From Madurella fahalii (taxonomy: Eukaryota > Ascomycota > Sordariomycetes > Sordariales), in the NCBI GenBank assembly GCA_029876055.1, contig CM056877.1, positions 1,860,001-1,924,000 of the forward strand: DNA of 64,000 nucleotides, read 5' to 3'. Shown in pieces: positions 1 through 10,892 of this stretch. Each line of letters begins with the position of its first letter. The first letter of the stretch is position 1. Under the pieces are notes generated by a model. It had not been told where the DNA came from and searched no databases. It saw only the letters and a list, made by a program, of their open reading frames with translations. A program made the translations under genes and the position numbers.

Positions 1-263
1 TCTCGTTCTGACCCCAGGTCTTCTAGACTCCTAACCAGACGCTGCCGTTGGATTCCGCGGGCCTACCCGATCTATCCTCGTACCGGGCCATAGATGCGGC
101 TAAAAGCTGAAGCCCCGTGATGCGGGTTCCATCCGAGCGCAGCGTGCATTTGTCCCTTCCTTCACCATCGACGCCGTGTGTTTACGGTGAACTCGAGTTC
201 TGGCCGGACAGATATTGCCATTCTATAGGCGCCGACTCAATCTCGCGCGAGGACGACCCAGCC

Positions 264-1248
264 ATGAACGCCACATACTGTGTTGCCGACGAGGGAGTCG
301 AATTCAAGCAATGGCGGACTGTCCGCAATATAGTGGACTCGGTGCTGCCCGCCCCCCTCCAGAGCCGCATCCGCCTGATGTCCTCGAGCGGTGCTTCTAA
401 GCCGACACGCTGCGCGGCACGGCCAATGCGTCCGCTGGCGACGCGCTCGCTATCTGCCGACGAGGCAGATATGGTAGCCGCCCGGCGGCCGGACCAGCCG
501 GCCATTCCCGATAGCCACGCTGCCGTTACCGCCTTCAACGGCGGCAAGTGGTTTGCTTCTACGGTCGCCTCGGCCGCGGCAATTTGGGCACCGTCACCTG
601 GCGGATCGTCGGGGGTCGACTGGAAATCCGGCAGCCAAGGTCTGGGCCCCTCGACACTGGGCATCAAGAGGGCGCTAAATTAATGCTCATCCGACAGGTC
701 TCGAACTCATTTTGAACTCTGGTCGCGAATATGTCGACAGTCGGAGCGCAGACTACAACGCTGGGTTCGAGCGGGCGGCCTACATCAATGGCGCTCAATA
801 CGTGCTCCAGGGCCTTCCGCGGGACCTCGAGCCTACCGAGGTTGCCATGCTCCACCGCGCATTGCCCCCGGCCATGGCGGCGTCGGCGTATCTTCCTGCC
901 GCAGGGGGCGGACAACAGGCCGCAAGCACGCCGGGGAACCGCAACTGGGTGCATGCCATCGCCCTCTGCTGGCTCTGGTGCGTCTCGACACTGATTGCTT
1001 GGTTAGGGCCTCAGCTCGTGCGCTACGGCCACAAGGCGATACAGTTGGAGCAAGAACATAAATACCTGACCCGAACACTGGCGGCTGCCATCCGGCTTAT
1101 TTACGAAATAGTCCGATGGGCGGGCGACAGCAAGCCTGGTCGGGTCTTGTCCTTTGCTATTGAGTATACCTCGCAGGGCGTCTACAGCGCCATACAGGAG
1201 TTTGCCGAAGGAAACATCGACCAAGGACGGGCCTGGGGCCAAGAATAG
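264..1248 (+). CDS. Unrecognised protein with one membrane segment; exon join unresolved
   Basis: I do not recognise this family. Two adjacent open frames have coding-like GC-rich third positions: frame 3 from an ATG at 264 to a stop at 681-683, and frame 1, open from 679 to a TAG at 1246-1248. The second frame has no ATG of its own near its beginning. It opens just before a possible intron end (branch-like TTAAT, then CCGACAG ending at 697), so it is probably a downstream exon of the first. No convincing donor is visible; GTCTGG near 639 is weak. A one-gene model is therefore uncertain, and a frameshift cannot be excluded. The second exon encodes a hydrophobic stretch (IALCWLWCVSTLIAWLG), a likely transmembrane helix, followed by an amphipathic, Ile/Ala-rich tail ending in QGRAWGQE. 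An ATG at 120 is an alternative start. Confidence 0.4.
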
Positions 1249-1807
1249 GGATATGAGGGGTTGAGAGCAGGCGTTGTCCCAACCTTCGGGCTCGTTAAGA
1301 GTGGCCTTGGCGAGCAGCGAGGGACGATCGGCTTGCCTGGCTGAACTAGCAACTCGGAAGAGGCTGTGGCTATCTGGTAGACGGAGACAATCCCGGAAAC
1401 TGTACATATGCCCGAGGAATCGGCAGAGTTTAGAAATCGGAGGTGGAAGGGACATACCCTGAGTTTTCCCACGGTTCCGTGTCCCGCTAAGACGCCAAAT
1501 GCCGCCGCCTCTTGACACGAACGCGGGATCCCCCAGTGGGGCCCGCCCCAGAAAAATTGGCTGCGCGCTAAACCGCGCTAGCGACGATAAGATAAGCAGC
1601 TCGCTGTCGATTGATCCTGTTGCTGGAAATTTTCTCGCCGTTCCCCTTCCCATCTCCAGAGGGTCGGTCTTCGAGAATATCACCTCGCCGCCATCCACCA
1701 CAACGCCCGTTCTCTCATCCATCTCGACCCTCGCTTCCAAGTACTACTGGGCCAGATCAATTGACTGACGATCTCTCAACGCGGCGTGTCGGATAGCCTT
1801 GGCCGCT
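1249..1807. other. Intergenic, 5' flank of the helicase gene
   Basis: Promoter and leader region of the following gene. Pyrimidine-rich sequence (about 1640-1740) precedes the helicase ATG, as is usual in filamentous fungi. Long open frames on both strands here lack recognisable protein features and look like GC-rich shadow frames. Confidence 0.5.
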
Positions 1808-3776
1808 ATGATGAAGACGAGCCTCCTGCGGCACGCGGCCGCCTGCCGCGTCGCCTTCGCAGCACGCCCTGTTCAGATTGCATTCAGATCTTCCTCGGCC
1901 GCCCTCGGTCGCTCTATTCCCTCGCGAAGCATTGGGGCGCCACGCCTCCCTGTGCGCTCCCTGCTCCGATTCTACTCGAGCGAGTCTGCGGCCTCCGAGT
2001 TGCCGGACCAGCAGGGTCAGAAGCCAATCACTCGATTCAAGGACCTCGAATCCCTTGGAGTGCATAGCCAGATTGTCAATGCCATCACCCGAGGTATGGG
2101 ATATGATACGATGACGGATGTCCAGTCTGCAACCATCAACCCTGCTCTTGCCGGGAAGGATGTGTAAGTCGGCTCATTTTTCGTGCTCGAACGTCGTGTA
2201 TAAAGAGAATAGGAAAAACACTAACAGCCGCTTCAGCGTTGCGCAGGCGAAAACGGGTACCGGTAAGACGCTGGCATTCCTGGTTCCTATTATCCAGAGG
2301 ATCATCGCCGATCAGCCAAAACTCGCATATCGAGCCAGGGAGGGCGCGCGGTCGGATGACATCCGGGCCATTATCCTTTCGCCAACTCGCGAGCTTGCCG
2401 AGCAGATCGGCGTGGAAGCAAGGAAACTCTGCGCCGGCACTGGGGTCATTGTCCAGACCGCCGTTGGCGGTACTCAGAAGAGGGAGATGCTGCGCAGGAC
2501 GCGCATGATGGGCTGCCATTTGATGGTGGCCACTCCCGGCCGCCTGCACGACCTTCTCTCGGATGCGTCAACCGGGATCGATGCCCCCAATCTTCAGGCC
2601 TTGGTGCTGGACGAGGCGGATCGGATGCTAGACGTTGGCTTCTCGACCGAGCTTGAAGCCATCCTCTCGTTCCTCCCACAGCGGTCTGACGTTCCCCGCC
2701 AAACCCTTCTCTACTCGGCAACCATGCCCAAGAACGTGGTCGGCCTGGCGCGGAAGTTCATTGACGCGTCCAACTTCGAGTTCGTCCAGACGATCAAGGC
2801 CGACGAGGCCCCAACGCACGAGAGGGTGCCGCAGTTTATTTTGCCTTGCAAGGGCTATGAGAACATGGCCCCGACACTGCTGGAGCTGATCCGTCGCGAC
2901 GTCAAGAAATCGCTTGAGAACCCTGAGCAGCATCCGTTCAAGGCCATCGTATTCCTGCCCACCACATCAGCCGTTGTGACCTACTCGTCCATCTTCCGCC
3001 GCATCAAATACAACGACCGGTTGATCCCGAGAGTCTGGGACATCCATTCCAAGCTCACCCAGCAGCAGCGGACCCGCAACGCGACCGAGTTTAGAGGCTC
3101 GGCATCTGGTATTCTCTTCTCGTCTGACGTCACGGCTAGAGGCATGGACTTCCCCAACGTGACCCACGTCATCCAGGTTCATCTGCCAGTTGACCGGGAG
3201 CACTATATCCACCGCATTGGGCGGACCGGGCGAGCCGGGAAGGAAGGCCAAGCGTGGCTGATAGTGTCCGACAATGAGGTCCCGGTTGCGAGGGAGCGGC
3301 TCCCCGGCTTGCCAATCCAGCGAGCCACGGGTTTCGAGAGCGCCGCTGTCGAGGCTACCAGCGTGTCTGATCTCCCGCAAACGTTTGAGGATGTTCTGGG
3401 CGCCGCCAAGAAGTTGCCGTACGAACTTCTCAGCTCCATGTATACGTCGTATCTGGGAGGCGCCGCCAGAGGCATGGATAAAAACGACCTAGTGGCGGAC
3501 CTCAACAACATGGCGAAGATTTCTTGGGGGTTGGAGGAGCCGCCAGCTGTCCCACAGAAGATGGCTAACCTACTGGGATATGTCCAGGGCCTCCGAGTCC
3601 AAGAGAGCCATCCTGTCCGCCAGCACCGTGGCGGTATGGGCTTCCGGGACGGCTCGGGCTTCAGAGGCCGCGGCGGTGGCCGCGATTCCCAGGACGGCTT
3701 TGCTATGCTCGAGCGGAGTTCCCGGGAATACGACCAATCTCGCGGGAGGAGGCAGCGTGCGACCCCTAGTTTCTAA
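1808..3776 (+). CDS. mss116: Mitochondrial DEAD-box ATP-dependent RNA helicase, Mss116-like
   Basis: The model is join(1808..2163, 2237..3776), 631 residues; the intron has donor GTAAGT and acceptor CTTCAG, and splicing restores GKDVVAQAKTGTGKT. The N-terminus is Arg/Ser/Ala-rich and poor in acids, as in a mitochondrial targeting peptide. DEAD-box motifs run in order: AKTGTGKT (motif I, about 123-130), PTRELA (168-173), GG and TPGR, DEAD (244-247), SAT (279-281), then ARGMD and HRIGRTGR in the second RecA lobe. A Mss116-type C-terminal extension follows and ends in a basic Gly/Arg-rich tail (RGRGGGR). In yeast Mss116 acts on mitochondrial group I and II introns, RNA processing and translation; I infer the same role here. 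The ATG at 1808 is directly followed by a second ATG. The gene converges on pex7. Confidence 0.93.
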
Positions 3777-4806
3777 ACCCCCGGACCTCATGAATCAGGC
3801 GTCAACGTGCGTGTGGGTCCTCTTTATGAACGTCTGCCAACGGGCTTACTTGGGCGCTGGGACACTGTATGATAGCATATTCTTGGCCTTGTCTTTTTTT
3901 TTTGTTTTTCTTTCCGGCGCCGCCATTTCCTCATGATGGGCGAAACGCAACAGAGGAGTTGCAGGAGGGTGTGGGGGCCGGGAAAACGGATTTGGGAAGC
4001 GAAACCAAGGCCCGAAAGGGAAGCAAAAGCCTAAATGAAGGGTTGTATATCATTGACTAAAGGAGTTGGCTGGTTCGGGTTTAGAAATGGGGCATCGCGC
4101 GTTGTTTGTCAGTTGCCTTTTGCTGTCGGGCTTCGGGGAAGATCGTTTCTGGACTTGGCCGGGCTGTTTCGCGGGTAATGGGCAGCCACTCATCTCTCAT
4201 CTCTCTCAACCTCTATCGTCTGTACGTGTACATATACTTTTTTGGGGTTTTATTCCTTTATCTATTCATTAGTACACCGTTTAGTATTGAGGAGTTGTAC
4301 AATAGACTGTAATGAAGCGAGCCCCCTCGACATTATTCCCGGTCGTTCTCGACGTGGAAACTGCAAGATCTAGATATTCGTCGTGTCAATACGGGCCAAG
4401 CAGGCTCATTACTACTACTCTACAGATGGTATTTGCGGAGCAAGACCGTTCCAAAAAGAAAGGTCTCCTCGCGTTCCCGGGCAACATTGGCCTCCCTGTT
4501 CCTTCAAACGATCGCTGCTCAGTTTGCTTCTAACCATCACGACACCCTGTCATCATGCTTCCAAAGACCCTTTCTTATATCATGACCTTTCCAAACCCAT
4601 GGCGCCGCCGGACGCTCTTCTCTTCTGCTGCTTCTTCTCCGGCGGGGGTATCATTTCCTATTTTCCTTTCACTACACACAACCGTAGACTGGCATAATTC
4701 TCGGGGAGCCTTCTTAGGTCTCGAGGCTGGGCCTGGCAAAACGAAGAAAGGTTACGTAGAGAGGGTAGAACTTAGTTAGGAGGAGTGAGAGACGGGACGC
4801 AATCAA
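3777..4806. other. Convergent intergenic region (3' flanks of mss116 and pex7)
   Basis: About 1 kb between two convergent stop codons. It contains a T-rich tract near 3893-3912 and A/T-rich stretches around 4230-4290 that could serve 3'-end formation. I see no gene or structured RNA. Confidence 0.5.
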
Positions 4807-5963
4807 TCACCCACGGAGCAGCGTATGCGCATCCCAGACCAGCACGCGCTGGTCCCAGCCCACCGAGGCGAGCCACCCGCCCGTGCCGAACAGACACCAG
4901 TCGACGCCTGTGGCAAACTCTGAGTGCCGGTTCATGACGCCGAGCTGGGTGCCCATGGGGACGACGGTGCCCCCGGGTTGCAGAGGCGAAGGCCCAGGCG
5001 GCGGCAGCCCGTCCGACCACACGCGCACCGTCATGTCGTAGCTGGCGCTCGCCAGCACGTCGCTCGCGTGCGGGCTCCACGCGAGCCGGCGCACCGCGTA
5101 CTCGTGCCCCACCATGGCCGAGAGTGGACCCCCGTTGGGGTTGCGCACGTCAAAGGTGCGGATGTGGCGGTCAACGCCGCCCGTAGCGACGATCGCGTCG
5201 CGGTACTTGTTCCAGTCGTGCGTGAGAATCTCGGCGGGAATGCCGTAGAGCGTCTCGCCGTTGGCGAGGACCGGCCGCTGGCTGACGGGCCCCGAGGGGG
5301 TTCCGTGCGCTGGAATGACGGTGGTGAGGTGGTATTTGGCCGAGACCGGCGTGCGCAGGTCGAAGATGCGGATGTGCGAATCCGAGGAGACGCACGAGAT
5401 GATACTGGGGTTGGTCGGGGAGAAGCAGGCCGAATAGGTGCAGTTCCCGACAGGCAGTGTTTTGAGGGCCGATGGGCGTGATGGGGACCACTAGGCAAGA
5501 GAGCAACAAAACTGCGTTAGTCGCTGAGGGCAAACCACGGCAGCCAGTCAGGGGACCCGCTCACAATCTTGATGGTGCCGTCCCAGGAACTTGAGAGGAA
5601 GCTGTCTTTGGCAATTGGGTTCCAGCACACGGAAAATACCTCGCGCTTGTGCTCGTTGAAGCTCATGACGGGGAAGTCGCCAGCTGCCAAGTCAAACAGC
5701 TTGAGCGAGCCATCACCGCCGGCAACGACGAGCTGGTTCTCATTGATCTCGGACCAGGCCAGGTCGTAGAGGGCATCGTTGGTATCGAACGCCTTCTCGA
5801 CCTGAATGCCCTGGGGGCCCAAACCGAGCACGAAGAGGCGGCCATTTCCCACGATGCCGTAGTTGGCCGATGCGGCAACGGCGAGTCGCGAGTCGTAGTA
5901 AGGCGAGTACTTGACCGCGTAGGGGTTGAAGCCCGGCGTGCGGAATTCCAGCATGGACGCCAT
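4807..5963 (-). CDS. pex7: Peroxisomal targeting signal 2 receptor, Pex7-like WD40 protein
   Basis: The model is complement(join(4807..5490, 5565..5963)), 360 residues, with one intron (donor GTGAGC, acceptor TTGCCTAG) whose removal joins GTIKI to WSPSRPS in the WD repeats. The start gives MASMLEFRTPGFNPYAVKYS, characteristic of Pex7. WD40 repeats are visible from features such as LYDLAWSEIN, GDGSLKLFD, SVCWNP...SSSWDGTIKIW, GVDRHIRTFDVRNP, RLAWSPH..LASASYDMTVRVW and GVDWCLFG..ASVGWDQRVLVWD. Pex7 binds the N-terminal PTS2 signal of matrix enzymes in the cytosol and, with a Pex20-type co-receptor, delivers them to the peroxisome. The length is normal for the family. It is transcribed divergently from the AlkB gene, with about 0.4 kb between the start codons. 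Confidence 0.94.
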
Positions 5964-6367
5964 GGCCTTCTGTGCCGTGTCGACGGCGTCGCTGGCGGTT
6001 TTTAGGCCAATCCGAAGTAAAGCGGCAATTCGAGGTCCGGGAATTGACTTGGTTGCCGGAAGGAGACGGTGGGGCAGCCGGGCCTCGGCTGTTTCTCAGG
6101 CGTGCCCGTGCCATTACCCCGCCATGATCCCCTGCCATTGCCATGGCCACTAGCAACTAGGGCGATCCCGTGACTGCGCTGCTCCTACGCGTCTTCTCGC
6201 ACCCCACATTTTGCGCCCTTCGATTCCCCCTCGGCGACAAGACGCGTCAAGTGCACCCGTCGCCACCTGTTCCACTTTCCCGCCATCCTGTGTGACGGAG
6301 AGGACATGCAGCACCAAGTTTCCCACCTGGCTAGACTTGAACGGCTTTGCCGGCAAGCGTCACTGAC
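5964..6367. promoter_or_regulatory. Shared divergent promoter, pex7 / AlkB-like gene
   Basis: 404 bp separate the two divergent start codons. It must hold both promoters unless one overlaps a neighbour. I see no clear TATA box or conserved operator. Confidence 0.55.
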
Positions 6368-7931
6368 ATGGACGCCTTCGTGACGAGAAAGAAACGGAAA
6401 TCCAGCCCAAAAGCAGCTGCTCAAGGCCAAGGCAGCACCGTCGAAGAGTCGACAGATGTCAAGTTGGCCATTCTGTCGTCTCTTTACCCGGAAATTGACC
6501 AGGAAGCCCTCCTCGACATTTTATTAGCCCATGATGGAGATGTTGACGCAACCACACAGGTGCTCAAGGCACCCCGTCTGACCAGGAGATCCGAAACCGG
6601 CAGCGCCGTAGCGTCGCAAACCTCGCTCCGGTCCTTTGCTATTAGCTCTGCCAGTTCGGACCCGTCTTCTTTATCTAACAAGAGGGCCAAGTTGCTCTCT
6701 CGAAAAGGGGCGACACTGCACTTGTATGATCCGCGGGACATCAGCGAGCATACCCCTTGCACCATCATCCACAACTTTCTGCCGGCCGAGGAAGCAAGCG
6801 CGCTGCTGGTTGAGTTACTGGAGGAATCAAAGTCGTTTGAGAAAATAACCTTCAAACTATTTGACAATGTCGTCTCCAGCCCGCACACCTCGGGCTTCTA
6901 CGTGGGCAGCTACAAAGAACTACAGGAACAGAAGCACGAGTACGTGTACAACGGCTCAAGAATGACGGTGCGATTATCTCTGATTTGCTCGATTTATTTG
7001 TCATTTCCCTGACAGGAAAAGGCAGGATGTCCGAACCCTGACGCCGCAGCTGGAGATGGTCAAGGCACGCGTCCAGGAGGCGGTCAACCGGGAGATCCAG
7101 GAGCGCATCCGCACCCGCTATGGGGGAAAGAAGCTCAAGTACCAATCCCCGGAACCATGGTCTCCCAATGCCGCTTTTGTGAATTGCTACAACGGGCCTC
7201 AGGAAAGCGTCGGCTGGGTATGTCTCGACCCGCCGTTATCTTCTCCCCCTTCCCCCAACACCCCCCCAGGCATCTACCACAATATCCCTTCCTCCGCGAA
7301 GGAAGAAGAAACAAACAAACGGCAAACTAACCCAATCTGCGCTCGCATCGCACAGCATAGCGACCAACTAACCTATCTCGGCCCGCGGCCGGTAATTGGC
7401 TCCCTATCGCTGGGCGTAACCCGAGAATTCCGCGTCCGGCGCATCCTCCCCTCCTCCTCCACCTCTTCTTCCTCCTCCCCTTCAGACGATCAAGAGCAGC
7501 AGCAGCACAACCCCGACCTGGCAGGCCAGATTGCCATCCACCTCCCGCACAACTCACTCCTCGTCATGCACGCCGACATGCAGGAGGAATGGAAGCACAG
7601 CGTCTGTCCGGCGCAGGCCATCGACCCCCACCCGCTGGCGGGCAACCGGCGGATCAACATCACGTACCGTTACTACCGCGCCGGCTTCCACCCGCGGAAC
7701 ACGCCGCGCTGCCCGTGCGGGGTTGCCGCTGTGCTGCGGGTCGTGACCAAGAAGCGCGAAAACTGGGGCAGGTACTTTTGGATGTGCCACGCGGGAAACG
7801 TACCCGGCAAGGAGGCTTGCGAATTCTTTAGCTGGGCCGAGTTTGACGATGACGGGAATCCCCTAGGGCTTGCGCAGCAAGAACAGGGGGAAAGTCTCGG
7901 TGGTCAGCAGGAAGAGAAGCGTAACGAATGA
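6368..7931 (+). CDS. AlkB-family 2OG-Fe(II) dioxygenase with CUE and GRF zinc-finger domains
   Basis: The model is join(6368..6967, 7026..7217, 7356..7931), 455 residues. Intron 1 uses acceptor AAAAGGCAG, restoring NGSRMTDVRTLTPQ; intron 2 restores ESVGWHSDQLTYLGPRP. An N-terminal CUE-like ubiquitin-binding segment (about 30-66: SSLYPEIDQEALLDILLAHD) precedes the AlkB fold. Visible iron ligands are H265xD267 (HSD) and H345; R363 in NRRINITYRYY fits the 2-oxoglutarate-binding arginine. The C-terminus is a GRF-type zinc finger with Cys383, Cys385, Cys408 and Cys419 (CPCG...WGRYFWMCH...CEFFSW). AlkB enzymes oxidatively remove alkyl groups from nucleic acid bases; the GRF finger suggests binding of single-stranded nucleic acid. 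A Ser/Gln-rich insert (about 296-315) interrupts the core. Intron 2 is 138 nt, in frame and stop-free, so retention would add 46 residues before the HxD motif. Confidence 0.9.
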
Positions 7932-8052
7932 GAAGATTTTTTTTTTTTTTCTCTTCCCCCCTTCCTTAGTTCCTTGTGGGAAACTACCTCATTCTTTCAC
8001 ACAGTGGATGCCAACGGGCGTGGTAAAGACTGCCGACATCATATTGCTATCT

Positions 8053-10455
8053 TTACTGCCACCAGCCTGCCCAACCCCATCCTCTATCCTTTTCATTTTC
8101 CTTCATCTTCCCACTATCATCCCGTCCTCTAGCCACAACTGCATGATCTGCTTTTTCAGTCCGAACTTCTCTCTCGGTCCGCATATCTACCACCGACGCA
8201 GGGGTGTGTGCAAAAATTGCTCGATCACCCCCTACTGACCGCCTACCCCTGGGTAGCGTCCGTTGCCTCTCCGTCTCTGCCCGTGCCGTGACCTGCACGT
8301 TGCTACTTTCCATACTGCCGAAACTCTTCCTCTTTTGGCTCTTCAAGGCCGGTGGCGACGATGACGTCGGCCCCACGGCAGAGCACGATGGGGCGAGCAG
8401 CGTGGACGATGCCCGCCGCACCCTGCTTAGCCGGTGGCTGATGCGGCGGGCTAGCAGAGCCATATCCCCGCCTCCCGAACCCTTCCGCTTCTCGGCCCCG
8501 ACACTCTTTGCCGCGTCGTGGCCGACGGGGCTTGGGCCCGCATCATAGTCCGGAGTCCCCTCTGTCCGGTGTCCCGGGTGCTGTTGCTGGGGTGGGCTCC
8601 ATGGTGAGGATACTGATACGTGTTTTAAGCTCGCCCGTCGCTTTGGAATGGGCGGGGAGGGACGGATCGTCGCTTCTAGATTGTTAGGATTCAGCAGCCG
8701 CTCCAATTTGTTAGAGCCTCGTTCTCCTCGTCTCTCTTCCGAGGCAACCGAGGCGGGCGAGTACTCAAGTATTGCTGGCGGGGACAGTGCACTCGTCTTC
8801 CTGCTCGAGATTGGCCGGGAGCTGGTTACCCGCTGCATCACCTCGCATGCGCGTTTGATCCCCCAGTGCGAGGCGACAATCTCGAACAGCTCGTTCAGCT
8901 GTGGTGCGCGGACGTGCCGAGACCATGGCGAAGCGAAATCGTGGCGCTTGATGGTTGCGACAGCCGTGGTCTGGATAGTTGTTTGCACACTAGCGACGCT
9001 GTCTAGCGGCGGGAGGGCATCCGCCCCGGCCGTTGTTCGCGCCCGCTCCTGCGGGAAGCCTGAGTGGCGGTATGTGACGCGGATTTCGAGGTACTCAGTC
9101 GTGGCGCCGCTGAGGCGATATTCGAGATCCTCCATCAGCTCATCAGAGCTTTGACGGGTATGGCGGCACTCGCGCGGAGAGCGCCCAGGTAAAAGGCTAA
9201 CTTGTACCATAAAGAGGATGCAAGCTCCCGGATATAACGTTGTTATTCGCGGCTGTTTGCTTTTTTTCGTTTTCCTTTTTTTTTTTTTTTTTTCCGCGGT
9301 TAGGTCGGGGTGCGGGCAAGGGACCAGGGGATTGGACGCACTTAGAACGTGATGTGTCATCTAGCACTTCCGTGATGATACTTTTGGCGGAAGGTGATAT
9401 CTCGACCGATACATCATACAAGTAGCCGTACCGTGAGAGCTCTACAAGGGCTGGTCACTTATCTGTTGAATATGTTGTAAGTGGCATACTTTACTCACCG
9501 GATGAAGAAGGCTTGCGCCTAAGACCCACGAGCCATTCGCAATACGTATCATGCCGTTGCTGTTTACCCAGAATGTTGGCCGGGCACACTACGGTCGACA
9601 GCTGCACCGCTGCCCAGAGAGCATTAACACCCTCGTTAAGAGCCTTGTACTCAGGGGTCACGATGATCCGTGGGACAAGCACGGACGAGTCGGCGAGGCA
9701 TGGCTCACAAAGGGGGGCCGAGGGGCTGCCGTGGCTGGTCGATTCGGGTCCCCGACTGACCGCCGCCGCGGTCTCTGTGTCGTACGGCGGCAGCTGCGGG
9801 ATTACTCCCCTCACATTCCGCAGTGGGGAAGGCTGTTGGCAGCGGTCCGCAGGTGTAACTGGGAAAGATGGACTCACCCCTCTCCAGGAACTTTCACGAT
9901 CCGCACTCCCACCCAGGATGCTCCGTTGGGCTGGGAGCAACAGGCTCCGTCTCGTCAACGGAGAGGATGCGTGTAACATACAGCTCTTCGGTTGGCGTGA
10001 TTCCCGCCCTGGTGCGGATCGCTGATGTTTGAGGGCGGTGGGGTCAGGCAGCAGGGTAGCTGGCTGGACTGCGTGGCGTAAGCAGACTGCATCATCCTAC
10101 GCGGCTCAAAACGGGCATGATCCCAACCGTCTGCACTCTTTCCGTCTCTGCGCTCGTACCCGCAGCCAACAGCCCTAGAGCCAACACAGCCGTCACGGTT
10201 CCCCCTCCTCTTCGGAATAGCCAAGGTCCTCTTACCCCCGGGCGGTTCTGGCGGGCTGGCGGTTCCTGTATCCGAGGCATCGCTCCCAGAGCTGCAGCAG
10301 CGGGAATTCCGGCTGACCCGGCTCCGTTGGTGCAAGACTGATCGCTTTGCAATATACAGCGGCCTCGGCACGTCGCTGCAGGACGAGTTGTCGGGGTAGC
10401 CGGTGATACCTGCCGTGGCCCTCAGATGCCGCTTATTTCGAGCGTCGGCAGCCAT
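8053..10455 (-). CDS. Unrecognised conserved-looking fungal protein, several exons (gene span)
   Basis: I treat this as one minus-strand gene whose middle exon borders are uncertain. A plausible first exon is 10236-10455 (ATG, SCSDVPRPLY, donor GTAAGA). A second is 9898-10021 (acceptor ACATCAG, encoding EELYVTRILSVDETEPVAP). Another lies within about 9570-9830 (RIIVTPEYKALNEGVNALWA), one near 9330-9421 (RYGYLYDVSVEISPSAKSII), and the last ends at TAA 8053-8055 after about 1.2 kb. The last exon probably begins near 9250 (LYPGACILFMVQVSLL) and carries a conserved-looking block (DELMEDLEYRLSGATTEYLE) and SHWGIKRACEVMQR, then a low-complexity Ser/Arg/Pro tail. No signal peptide or catalytic motif is evident. 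The reading frames interlock around splice-like sites, which supports one gene over several small ones. It converges on the AlkB gene, 121 bp away. Confidence 0.5.
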
Positions 10456-10892
10456 GCTTTAGCGGTGGTTATACGGCGATGTTTGAATCGCTGGATGTGG
10501 ACAATCGGCGCCGCCTGGTGTGCATACGCGAGGGAAACTAATCCGTATCAGGAGCGGTGCATGCGTGGAGATGACGAGAAAGCTATCGGCGTTGCGAAAG
10601 GGTATCTACTGCGTACAACTTCCTAACCATGCCGGTAGAGCGATGTGGGTAGCATTGAACGTCTGTAAGTAGAAAAACTCTGCGGAACCGAGATGAGAGA
10701 GACATCAACTCCTGCTCCAAAGGAAGGTACACAAGGGTAGGAGGGTACGGGGAGAGGGGGGGAGGCGGGGGGAGGAGGGTCGGCTCGGTAGGGTAGCATC
10801 CCCCGCCTTCCCACCCCCCCGACCAAAAGGTTACGGTATCCGAGAAGGGGCTACCCCGGCTAGTGTCCAAGCACAGGGCTCCAGCATGATCC
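10456..10892. other. Intergenic
   Basis: Upstream of the preceding minus-strand gene and downstream of the UBC-like gene. It includes a G-rich tract near 10740-10780 and nothing I can call a gene. Confidence 0.45.

Noticed and set aside
1003..1740. Minus-strand open frame of 245 codons opposite the first gene and the mss116 promoter
   Set aside because: No family features, crosses a gene end and a promoter, and is explained by GC-rich antisense of coding sequence.
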